From Cardinalis cardinalis (taxonomy: Eukaryota > Chordata > Aves > Passeriformes > Cardinalidae), in NCBI GenBank assembly GCA_014549065.1, contig JACDOX010000142.1, forward strand, positions 467,376 through 531,375: a stretch of 64,000 nt of DNA, in the 5' to 3' direction. The notes beneath the pieces were generated by a model, which saw only the letters and a list, made by a program, of their open reading frames with translations, had not been told where the DNA came from and did not search any database. The position numbers were made by a program, and so were the translations under genes. Positions 49,101 through 60,870 of the stretch are shown one piece after another; the stretch's first letter is position 1; each line of letters begins with the position of its first letter.

Positions 49101-52100
49101 AACCTTTGAATTTCCTGTGTCAGAGTATCCTCAGTATTTNTCTACCTGGCGTGAATTGCAAGCTGGCAAAATGAGATCAGTCATCCATGTTTAGCTGCTG
49201 CTTTAATCGATAGAGAGTAAATTATTTTCCCAAACCTGCGAAAGCCTTTCAGGACTTAAAAATGCCAGAGGTCAGCTCCATTTTCTCTCTGANTATTGTG
49301 TTGTTCTTTCAGTATAATATGTATGAAAAACTCATTATTCGCCCATCTCTCCCTTTTTAGCACTAAAAGCTTATGGCCATTTTTAGTGGTGTCTAGAACA
49401 GTTTTGTCTCTGGCAGGAGCATGTGTCTTATAACTACAAATTGCAGGAGATTGAAAAAGGAGCTGTTTTTAAATTCATAGTGTAAAATATGAATGTACCT
49501 GAAATATTTGAAATTGTGACTGATTTCTTACATGATTAAACAAAAACTCTGAAGATAGGGGTGATGCCCAAATGGCACAATTTATTGGAAGGCCATAGCT
49601 TTCCTTTATCCATGCCTTTTTCTAGACTTAAAGAGTGCCCACTTCATAGATAAAGGCTTCAAAAAGAACCTACAGTTCAGGGATATCAAAATCTTTTAGC
49701 ACTTATGTTGTAAGTGGGGGAAGATTTAAACCTGTTGTGATCTTCTTTCTGTTCCTTTTCTGAAAACTTAGTGGTCCACCAGTCTGCTCCCAGATAGANG
49801 TGTTTGCTTTCAGGCTGGCCTGTTCCCCTTGCTCAGGACCCGTAAGCCTGCTGTGTGGTGTTACCATTAGCTGCAGCCCTTATCTCCCTCCTGAATTCTC
49901 GCTGCCACGTGTGACCTTGTAAAGCTCTGAAGATGTGGTTGCTGGTGTGTAGGCTCTGGTGTGTTGGTGTGTGTTTCTTGAGGGTGTCCTCAGCCAGCCN
50001 GGGACATGTGTTGAGCAAAAAGTGTTTCTGCAACATGGCATGGTGTTGCCTTCCCTCTTCCAAAACACTCTGAGATTGTTCTGGGTCAGCCACCTAAGGG
50101 CTGGCTGTGGAGCAGAGGTATTACTTGCCCCCTCAACCACTTCTTTGAAGTTCCTGAAAAGCTCAGGATCGTGCTGGTTGGCTCAATTTAGATTTGTGAA
50201 TCTTTTTATGGATGTATAAAATCAAGAATCTAGAAGTTGGGTGCACATCTATTTTAATGACATACCCAAATACCTTCTGTGGCAAAAAGGGGCATGGTCA
50301 GTGGTTCTTAAGAGGGAATACAATTAACTAGATGGATGAACCTGCAACATGGCAGATGCACATTCTGCAGGAGTTGGTTTTCTGGCATCAGGCTGACTGA
50401 ACTTACCNTCAGCTGATCCTGCATGGAAGAAGAAATAGCTGCCTCATTCTGAAAGAGTANGTGAAAACTTTCTGGCTGCCAACCTGGTTGGCAGAGAACT
50501 GTTTCTGTGCAAGGAGAAGATCAGGAGAGTCCTGTAAGCCTCTTGGAGTTTGAACCGAGGTGTGCCATTTCTTCCCTCTAATTGATGTTATTCCTGAAAT
50601 AAATTCTTGCTGTTTCTGGTAAAACCTGGACATCAGCCAAGCCCTTCCAGATTTCCATGATCAGAATCTCATCTTGAAATGAAGGGGGGAAAGTCTTCTA
50701 GATCCATGTGGAAAGAGTAGTTTTAGCATCTTTCATCATTTTCTAAAATCACCTGATGTGTACCTCTGGTAATGTTCTCATCTCATCAGTTTGCCTCTGA
50801 AAAATTCTTCCATCCACACCAAAAGGTCACCACACTGACAATATGATTTTGTATCTGTATTCTTGAGATGCTCTGTTATAACCTAATTGCGTGGAATAAT
50901 ACNGGCATACTATAAGACCATTTGTACTCTCAATTTTAGGGTATCTTTTGAGATCAACCCTNTGTAATTTACAGCTTTTTTTAGTTTAAGAGCACCAACT
51001 GTTTTCCCAAAGCCCAAGAATATCCAAGGTCTGAAAACATTCCTTGGAATCCTTGCAGACTGAAAGTAAGCCCAAGCATCTGTTAACAGTGTTTTCAAGC
51101 TCCAATGTATTCATTCCCTCAAGAAGAAAGCTTAATCACAGCAAAAGTAATGAAGTAAGAAAATCCTCACTAATTGAAGGACAAGCAGAGATTTTTTGCA
51201 TGCTTGATGCTGTGGTNGTTGTGCTCAGGTGGCATCCTACCTTTCCTTAAACTCTTTTTACTATACTACTGCTACTACCAACATGGGAAGGAATTCAAAA
51301 TAAACATCAGTGTATTTCCAATGCCTTCTCTTTCCACAGTTCNAGTTATAATTGGCTGTACAGTTCTGCTTTCAAGTCCCCTATTAAAATGTTCGATGAG
51401 GAAACTCCATTTATCTAATTATTTTTTTCTTGTCTCTAGACATCACATAGCAGGATATAGNGGCTACAGTTGCTGGTTACTTGATACAATCTTAGGATAT
51501 TGCTATCCCTGCCAGATGTTCCTTCTGGTGTTCTCTGAGAGTGACTTTTTAAAGGCAGTATTACCTCTTTGGTCAGGCAGGAAAGGTTGCTGTATCTTCC
51601 TGTCTGAAGCAGGAATTGCCTCGCTTTCTGTCTGGTTTCAGTCCTCAGTGCTGCATCAGTCTGGGCTGATACTTCTTTTATTCGCTAATGACACTTGCAG
51701 TACATCTGTGGTTACTTTTTTTCCTGTCTCATGTGCCAGTCCCTAGCAAGTGTGGAAACAGAGCCATCAAGTTAATGAGCTGCTGGTNGCAACCTCACTT
51801 TGCATGCCTCTGTTTCATCTTTCATATTGAAAAACCTAAATTCTGAACAAGAATTGGATAAAACTATGANTATGGCAATATTGGAAAAATGCTTAGCCTT
51901 TAATTGTAATCTTAATAAATTGAAGTTATGAATACCTTGGCAATAGAAAATGTATTTAATGCCACAAATTGTGACTCAAAGTGGTGGATCCACAACTGCT
52001 AATCATTACTGCAGCTGACAGACATGATAAATAACATTCTGACTAGAGCTGTTTACTGATGTGCAATGGGAATAAGACAGATGATGGATTGGGCTCTGAT

Positions 52101-53676
52101 TGTCTGCTGTCTTTATCAGCCTCAAGCCAGGTATGTGGATTCACAAATCCTGTACTGGCAACTTCATAGTGGATCTGCCAAGGACTTGTCAATACCTGCC
52201 TGCCTGTCTTCCTTAAATTTTTATAAATTGGTTTCAAGTTCCTTGTTGTGGACAGATACATCCTACCCATTNGTTGGCTCCTACAAAATAGTGAATATAT
52301 TTCTTTGAGCCTTCAAGAGCTCTTCTAGATTAAGGACCACAGCCAGAGATCCCAGTCCCTGCATTTACACTGTGATTAAGAAAACTTGTTATAACAGTAG
52401 TGGNCACTGGAGCCTNCCAGGCTGCTCCATGCATGACTCCAAACTGATGGACACTTCACACAGATANATGTGTCCTGCAAATCTCTTGAGCAGCTGGGTG
52501 TGCTGGGGAGCAAAGTGTAGCTGAACACCTGTAGTGTTTGATTCTGTGCCTACCTCCCCAGTCACAGTGGAGCTGTGATCCCAGATAATTATGTGCTGCC
52601 ATAGTAGCTTCTGCATATTTCAAAAAGAATTGAATCAGCTCAAGCCATATTGAGCTGTGATGATGAGAAGATACCAACAGATTAAACTTCTGTTTTGGGG
52701 AATCTGGATTCAAAAATAAGTGAATTGGCACAGTCCTGCCCTTTTTTCCCTGACTTTTTATTTCTTTGAGCATCAAACCTGATGAAAAAAACTGAAACTC
52801 GAAACAGCTCAATACATTTTCTTTTCCATATCTTTTCTTTTTATATCTTGAATAAACAACTTTCAGACACTGACCCTGATTAAGGTGATGCTGAAAATTG
52901 AAGGGACTGTTGCACCATCTGTANGGAGGAGTGTGAGGCTGTGTCTACACTTACTCTCCCAGTTGTCTGTTTTACCATCCTCTATAAAAACATTTTCTTT
53001 ATCTCTTCTCTAAACAGAACTCTTGTTTTTAGTGGTGCATATATCATATAAAAGCCCCTTGCTGTTTCTGGTGTGACCCTGTTCCAGGCTAGTGTCTGGG
53101 ACAGGCAGAGGAAATGACCATAAATGATGACGTGTTAGTCTGAACATTTTCTTCTTTCACCATCCATCGTTCTGGTTTTGAAGGTTTTCTTACCTGGAAG
53201 GTATGCTCCAGAGTGCAGGAGCAATGGCTTCTGGTTGCATACACCATACACCAGCTGGGGTGAGAGGTCCTCTAGCACACTTCTCTGTTTCCCAGATAGC
53301 TTCTCAGAGCTGCTCAGTAAGGTTTGCAGAAGTAGTTAGAACTTACTTTTTTTTCCACCTGCCTCCCATAGCTGAATTNTGTGCTGTAGGACCTTTTAAA
53401 GACCCTAAATGCTATGGATGACACAGGGGATCTGCTCACTGACTGGNTAAATGGGATTGCTTCAATTCCAGGTAAAATTTCCAAATGCCTTTCTCCAATT
53501 TGCTAATACTTCGGTCAGTCTGGCAGAAAAATCCTAGGAAGACTAGACTCCCCCCAGCTCCTTTTCTAGCAACACTAATTTCAGGCTGAGGACTTGGACA
53601 CATTGCTTCCTCTGAGAGAAGTGTTAGGAAAACAGATGCTCTTTGAACTTGGCTCAGCACCTGCTTGGTAGTGTTC

Positions 53677-54110
53677 CTATAGAATTGTTTAGGTTGGAAA
53701 GGATCCTTAAAGTCATCAAATCCAGTCATTAATCCAGCACTGCCAGGTCCACCATTAAGCCATGTCCCTNAGTGACACATCTANGTGTGTTTTAGATACC
53801 TCCAGGAATGGTGACTTCAGCACTTCCCTGGGTAGCCTGTTCACCCTTTTGGTGAAGAGATTTTTCCTAATATGCAATCTAAACCTCCCCTGGTGCAATT
53901 TGAGGCCATTCTCTCTTTTCCTATTTTTTGTTACTGGGTGAAAGAGACCAAGACCCACCTTGCTCTGCCTTTCAGGTAATTGTAGAAAGTATTAAGGTCC
54001 CCACTGAACAGCTTTTTCTCCAGGCTAGACAACCCCAGTNCCTTCAGCTACTCCTCATAAATCACTTGAGTTGCTTCATATACCTTGGCAGGTGGGTGGA
54101 TTCCCTTTCC
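53677..54110 (-). mobile_element. CR1 LINE 3' end, minus strand, within ADCY2 intron 1
   Basis: On the + strand: 'TTTAGGTTGGAAAGGATCCT', 'CAGCACTGCCAGGTCCACCA', 'TTAAGCCATGTCCCT', 'GGTAGCCTGTTCACCCTTTT', 'CTAAACCTCCCCTGGTGCAA' and 'CAGCTTTTTCTCCAGGCTAG'. This is the minus strand of the CR1 3' region, antisense to ADCY2 transcription. Confidence 0.9.
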
Positions 54111-57100
54111 TTGCTGCAGGTACTGTNATGGTCCTTTGTAGCAGCACAGTGGTCTGAGAGCTGTCTAGTCTGGTCAAGACCTAGGAGGACATGGATGGCG
54201 AGCTTGCCCAGACCAGGAGCTTGTCCTATAAACCCCAGTGGGGATCCCTGCTAACTCATGCCAAAAATGGCCATAGACTCTCTCTGAGGCTTGTTTTCTG
54301 CACCAGTGAACTCTGGGGATTTTTAAACCTGANTGATAGGTGGTGGGATTTTATAAAGTTGCTTCAAATGATGTGAAATCTGTTTAAGAATAAAACAATT
54401 TACCAGATTGGTTTTGCTTTCTTTGACTTTTATTCTTTTCTTACCTGTGCTTTAATGAAATAGGGTCACAGTACTTGTGAAAAAAGCCTGAACACAAAAA
54501 TGCCTGTATTTGCAGAATCTGTTTTGCTCTATTTCTTATGAATTAGGCTGAAGTTTTACTCCTGAGATGTTATTTGGCAGTTATATTTTAAATGTAAATT
54601 AACANGTTTGGAACCTTTATTTGAAATTTTATCATAATAGAAATAATAGCCATTGCAGAATGTGGTCCTGATCATGGAGTCAGAAATGAAATAAGAAATA
54701 TCTTAGGTTTGAAGTCAGTTGAACTGAGAGANATATGAGAGTGTGGAAAGCATCCTTAGGGGAATAAACTTTAAGAACATTGTTGCGATACTAATAACGG
54801 TGTTTAGTATGTAATTGCACAACCTTAGGAAACACTTCAAAAGTAATTACAAAATGACAGTAGTGCCTTTCAATATTAAAGCTGTTTTTCATGCTACCCT
54901 AATATGCCTCTTCATTAAATCTTAGGAATATTTTTGCAAAATGTATTTTTAAAAGACCCATTAGAGAGAGGAGCCTAAGTGTACTTTTTTCTTAAACAGA
55001 CCCTTAAAATGAGCAGTTTCCTTATGTGCTGAAGCTCATGGGCTCCCTGGTTCAAATTTTGTCATTCTTACTTTTAAGTGAGTTGCATCTTGACGCTTTT
55101 TCTTGGTTACAGCCAGATTCTCAAGTTATTATGTCAGGAGGAAAATGCTGAGGGAAAGCTACCTTTTAGTTTCGATTTAAAAGTGACAGCCAAAATATGT
55201 ATATGTCAGTATTAAATAGCTCCAAGANTCAGGTGAGTACTTCTGACTTCTACAAATCTAAACGAGTATTTCAGACTTCCATGAATCTGTATGGGTACAA
55301 GTAAGGCCATAATTGCACTTTTAATACATGTTGCAGTGCAGTTAATCTGGAAAATATGTCTTTGAGTCTAGTGAAGTATTGTATTATCCAGAATGTTTAG
55401 CTGATGGAGCTTTTTCAATGACATGTTTTGAATATATTTAACTAAAAATATATGTTCTTAAGTTTTACTCAATTTATCTTCCATATATTGTGATTTGTAT
55501 AAATAGTAGTTGCATTTATTGGAGGGTTTCTTTTAAAGTATTTTTTTAATATAAGGAGGGATTTTGAGAATATCTGAAAAGCAAGCTAAACTGACTTATT
55601 AACCCACCTTTTTTTGAGAGGAAATCAGAACCAATGCATGTAGAATAAAGTATGCAAGAAAGATATTTTGATCATTATATTTACATTAAAAATTAATAAA
55701 TTATGTGAGTAGGTTCCNATTACCTCTGGAGCCTGAAATAATTAGTTTCATCAAAGTACAGATTTTTACTCACTTTTCTGCTTGCTGAATCCCCCTTCTT
55801 CTGAAGGGGACACTTCAGGGAGCAGGATGTAATTAACTGTCCTTGCTCTCTGGGACATGGTTTATCTTCTGTGGCTGCCAGCTACTGCCATTGAGTAGGA
55901 CAATTTTAGAAGTGCACCCAGCTGAGTGTTGTAGCCGCTAGTAATTGGGTTTGACCATCCTGCTTTTCTTATGCTCTTACATGATTTAAAGTAAAACTTT
56001 TGATAATTGTCAGCCTAAGAGAAGGTTGAGATGCTGCTGGGTGACCAAAAGGCATGGCAGTCCTGTTCATATTCCCAGACCCTGTTCCTGGGCCCTCTGA
56101 ACCCCAGCTTATTAAATACGGAGTTGTATGCACTGGCAGATTTTATCTGACATGTGGTTAACCAGAGGAGAGGACACAAATCGATGGAAAATAAACCAAG
56201 GGAGAGAAAACTGCTGATATGGCAAATGAGGATGTGTAAAAAAACCCACTCACTGTTCAGGTTGAGTGCATGGTGTTTGCACAGGGCATATTTTTAAATA
56301 TGAAATATACAGGTCCACACATCCTGGTTCTCCCAATTATGTTTTTGGCAGNGATAGGTGTCTGTCCTCTATTCCATGGCATGTGACACAGAAGGAATTG
56401 TCTGGGGCTCGTGGGGTTCTGGCTACACCTTTGCAAGGAGATAGCTCCAGTGGAGGTTGTTCCTGTTGGCCTGAGATGGACACTACCTTTAAACATCAAA
56501 AGAATTGGATTAAAGGACAGTTGTGCTCACTCCATGCAGAGAAGAGAANTCTTAAAACCAAGTGTTACTCTCAGAATCTAGCCACTGTGTTGCAGCTTTG
56601 ACTATTCTTGAAAACTATATTTTCTTCCTTTGCATTCATTTGGAAATGGTGATTGAACCAGAATTATGATGTTCATCGTGCATTGAGGTGGCATTGTGAT
56701 GTTCTCNCTTCTTTATTCTATTTTCCTATGTTCTGCATTTCAGGTTGTNTTTTGACTGCTAGTGAGCACTTGAGTGTTGTTTTCATGGGTCTAGCTATGA
56801 TAAACACCGAATATCTCTAATAATTAGTAGCCAGCCAAGAGCTTGTTGTCATGTGTATAAAGTTAGGATTGCTCTGCCATTTTCTTCCTCTGTAGTGACC
56901 CATGAGGTCCTTTGTTTCTTCATAGCTGACCCTCATCTTTGCCAGANTGCTGTTCAGCCCTTTTCCAAACTGTTAATGGATATTTTGAACATATACCATG
57001 AGATTCCTGAGGACTTTGGTACCTTTGTTTGTTACAGTTTTTCCTGGTAGATGCCAGATGTGCTGGGACTTCCGTTTGTCTTTGAGAGGGATCCCAGGAG

Positions 57101-57358
57101 AGACTGGCATTGTCTTTTGGATACTGGGGGTCTTTGGGCTGCAGGTTACATGCTACTACAGTTTTAGATCTTTCTTTTTTGAGTCTTACTGGCCCTTTCT
57201 GATGAATCCTGCCTGCTTGTGGTCATTTTTTTTTTTACATTTCATGTTTCCACTTTTGTCTGTAATGCCTTACACTAATGCTTCAATTTGAAAGGGACTT
57301 TCTAATTTATTCCTCCTGCATGGATTATTTTGGAATGAGAATTATCCCACAATGGGCA

Positions 57359-57404
57359 CAGATAAAAAAAAAACAAAACAAAAAACCAAAAACAAACAAC
57401 AAAA
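57359..57404 (+). repeat. A-rich low-complexity tract
   Basis: Runs of A interrupted by single C (AAAACAAAAC-like). It could be a poly(A)-like remnant or a simple repeat; no retrocopy is evident next to it. Confidence 0.7.
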
Positions 57405-57691
57405 TGCTTTCTGCTACAGTCTGTTCTTCTCTAGTTATATCTAGGTATCTTTTTGATACCTGCATAATCTGTTTGTTTGAAAGTTCTTTAGCAGGATGCC
57501 ATGACCCCTGATTGTATTTCAAAAAGAATTCACTATTTATTTGTGTACTCTTAAAAATAATTTCTCAAGCAAATTCTTTTCTTGGCCTGCATTNTTGAGT
57601 CTTTATATTAATTAAGCTTTTATATTAAATTCTTTTTTATTATCCCCTTTCAGGTTGTTGTGTTGTTTTTTGTGTTTGTTTTTTTTTTTTT

Positions 57692-57730
57692 NNNNNNNNN
57701 NNNNNNNNNNNNNNNNNNNNNNNNNNNNNN
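57692..57730. other. Assembly gap (39 unresolved bases)
   Basis: A run of N follows directly on a T homopolymer (57,679-57,691). The true length of the missing sequence is not known. Confidence 0.98.
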
Positions 57731-58862
57731 TTGAGACATTCTGGATGTATTTTGGTCTTTCTCAAGTTGTTTAGGGGAATTGATTAGCTTTTGCCCTGTG
57801 CCTCTGAGTTTTATGGTGTCTTCAGGCTACCTACAAAGATTTGAATCTGTAAGCTTATAGCTACCCCTTTCAATTTTAGTGTTTAGGTTTTGTTTTTCAT
57901 ATTTTTTCTTAACAAGATTTGTCATTGTTAAAAAGAAGCCCCNCAATAGCAGTATTTTGTGGACTAGATTCTTTCCATTTCTTGAGATCAGAATGATCTC
58001 CAGATTGTTTTCTCTTTCTTTGTATGGGTGGGTTTTTTTGTCTGTGTACTTGTTTGTTTTGTTTTTCAGCAGTGCATGAGACACAGACTGTGGTCTCAGC
58101 TTCCATCTGCTGTTGTGATGCTCAGCAAGTCCATCTGGGAGTCACTAAAGTATCCCTTGATCTGCTGTGTTCTCTTTTTTGACAGCCTTCCTTATATCTG
58201 CACGATAACCAGTCCTCCAAGTAATTTATTTTTATGAGGCTTTGCTGTTCAGTCTCTTTTTTTTGGCTCATAGCCACTTTATACTATTTGTTAATTCTCT
58301 TAGACTGTTAATGCAGGCCTTTCTTCAGTCCCTGGTGAACAGTGTGGCTTTCAGTCTTTTCCTACTTTTTCATTATTCTGCTGATGATTTTTTGCACCAA
58401 GTTTTCAGGAAGACTATTGTGTAAATAATGCTTCAACAACAGGCATTTTTGTTCTTCAATCTAGCTTCCTGGGCTTGTAGAGAAGAGTGTATCCTTTCAT
58501 ATGGTATCACATTGCTCTGCCAGATTTTAAAAAGAGAGTCTGTTCTGCCTTTCCTTTGCTGAAACCTTCATAGCTGAGTTTAATCAACTTCTGTCCTTTA
58601 GTTGAGACTCACTGTTCTCCTTGGCATTANGGCTTCTCTTAAACCATGTACTCTGTTTCTGTAACAATCAATCTGTAACATTCAATTTGAATGTTTTCCT
58701 GTGATGTTGGAAGTGCCAGCAAAATCATTCTTATCTTTTCTTTTTTAAGCTCAGTTGCCTTCTAGAGAAAAAATCCCTATTTCCCAAATATCCCAGTCTC
58801 TTTGAGTTCCCTTTTGAGCACATTTTCTTAGCTGCTTATTGAACTTTTGCTTGCCAACCAGT

Positions 58863-58995
58863 TGGGTTTTTTTGTTTTTGTTTTTGTTTTTTTTTGTTTG
58901 TTTGTTTTTGGGTTTGGTTTGTTGTTGTTTTTTGTTTTTGTTTTTGTTTTGGTTTGGGTGGGTTTTTTTTGTTTTGTTTTGTTTTGTTTTTTGAT
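58863..58995 (+). repeat. T/G-rich low-complexity tract (GTTTT units)
   Basis: About 130 bases of irregular GTTTT, GTTTTT and GTTT units, with a few GGG. On the minus strand it reads as a CAAAA-rich tract. Frames of 82-121 codons here are artefacts. Confidence 0.92.
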
Positions 58996-59419
58996 TAATG
59001 GTTTGGTTCTGTTGGTTTTTTGTTTTGGATCATTTCCAGGAATACTACAACTGTTCTCTGCTTCTTCACTAGCCACACATATTTTATCTGCAGAAGTTTT
59101 CTTCCAACTTCTTATGTTACTGTTATTTGCACAGCATCCATGGCACCTCCAAAGAGCCTCTCCAAAGCCTCTGCAGGGTCTGATGTTTTTTGCATTAAAC
59201 AGAGAAGTCTGATCTCTGGTATGACTTTGTGTTCCTGATAATCATTGCTACAGCACTGAAGCAGGCAAGGTTCACTTATAGCTATCAGGCGAACTTGGAA
59301 AAATCTGGATGCCATAATTTTTTACTGACTGATTGAGAAGATAAATAAATCTATATGTGACTGGACTTACTAAAAAAAAAACAAAAACACTGGCCAAAAG
59401 TGCTTGGCTTGGTAGTCAG

Positions 59420-60850
59420 GCATNTGTGTGGTCAGACAGGTGTTCACAAGATGTGCAAGGTTGGCCGCTGTATTGTCACTGTTAGTCCTGTGTGCTCACA
59501 AGGACATTGCCTGTAATGCCAGGGCACAGTCCTTCTTGGATTGCAGCAGAAGGGCTGCANTGTTGCAAAACTGCACTCTTCTGTTATGGGGAACACATTT
59601 ACAGCACATGTGGTTCATGGCTTTCAAGCCTGAGGAAATGCTTCATGTGGCCAGAATGTCATCTGAAGGGTTTGGATGAAATCTTGCTGCTCCAATTATG
59701 TTCCCATGTATNAGTGAATACAGAATGGTGTTGAATGGGGCCATGGATGCAGAACTGCTTCTCCTGGTTGCATACAACATCACACAGCAGCTGGGCAGCT
59801 GTAATGCCACATGATCCATGTGATGTGCAAATGGCTGGGCTGACATTCACNTAGTGTGGAGTCAGAGATCTCTAGGCACTAACAGCAAGTGTAGACTGCA
59901 CATCAGACTCTTTNATAGACAGAACTGAATTTCTCAAGACAACAGATATCATGAAACAACTGGATTTGGGTCTGATGTCGTTATCATTGATCTGCTAAGC
60001 CAGACAGGGAGTGTTGAATCGAAGAGAAAAAACATTCAGACATGCAGTTGCATAGGCCCTTAGTGAAAATGAAAAGCTTCATTGACACAAACTTCAAGAC
60101 AGTTTGATTAAAAGATACAGGTCAGTTAATTTTCTCCTAATGTCCTTGAATACACTGCACAAAACTCAGTGGAATATTAAAACAAACAAACAAACAAAAA
60201 CCCCACATAAGAAACCTTCTTACCAGGCAGCTAAGCAAGAATAACAAGCAAAGTTTTATGTTATGAGAAATAAATGCTGGGCACAAAAGGCAGAGGAGTC
60301 TTTCTGAGTTGTAGATCCAGAAAACATCGTGTGTTATTGGAAATAGCATCTGACCTTAAAGACACTGCACAGGTTCTGAAGTTGAGATGGAATACTAATA
60401 CTAATTGAATTGATGGAAAAGGAACCTTGGNCTGCTGGCAAAAACTTTTCAGTTGATGTCCTAAATGATGAAATCCTAGATGAAACTGTACAGCTACTTG
60501 GCCAGGAGCAGGGCACAGCACCTCTTAATAAAATGAGGATTTTTCCAGCTGTCTAGCAGATGGCACACAGTGCAGCTGGCCATAAGCAAATTCACTGGAA
60601 TATAAAACCATAGGAGAAGGGTCACAAGTAGCCAGAAGAATTTTGCAGATATTGTAGAGAAATATTTTTTGCAATATTAGAGGATTTAAGTGCTGTCCAG
60701 TTTTATGAAGAGAAGGGAGATTATGTCTTCTGAAAAGCATTGTCTCAAGTCCTGGAAAAGGTTTTACAGGAAAAATGGGCAGTTTTTGCTACAGAGACAA
60801 CTCNACAGATTCTTTCAGTCTGTCCTGTTAAAGGAAGATGTTTGATTAAG
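59420..60850. other. Unidentified intronic segment with broken protein-like frames
   Basis: On the + strand a frame runs 59,428-59,817 with a single TGA at 59,677-59,679 and includes residues EYRMVLNGAMDAELLLLVAY. The minus strand is also open over 59,643-59,850. Further on, interrupted + frames at 60,321-60,560 and 60,640-60,870 also read like protein. I do not recognise the source. It may be a decayed retrocopy or an unlisted repeat, or chance openness in a less AT-rich stretch. No start, splice or polyadenylation structure supports a working gene. Confidence 0.3.
60179..60201 (+). repeat. (AAAC)n microsatellite, short
   Basis: About five AAAC units followed by AAAAACCCC. Confidence 0.85.
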
Positions 60851-60870
60851 AAGTCAGGAAACTGGTAATC

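Noticed and set aside
58828..59212. Phe/Val-rich + strand and Lys/Thr-rich - strand proteins
   Set aside because: Both come from the T/G-rich tract.
59680..59817. Resemblance of the LNGAMDAELLLL segment to translation factor eIF2-gamma (LNGA..MDAALLL)
   Set aside because: The likeness covers about 15 residues and sequence before and after does not continue the match, so an eIF2-gamma pseudogene is not supported.
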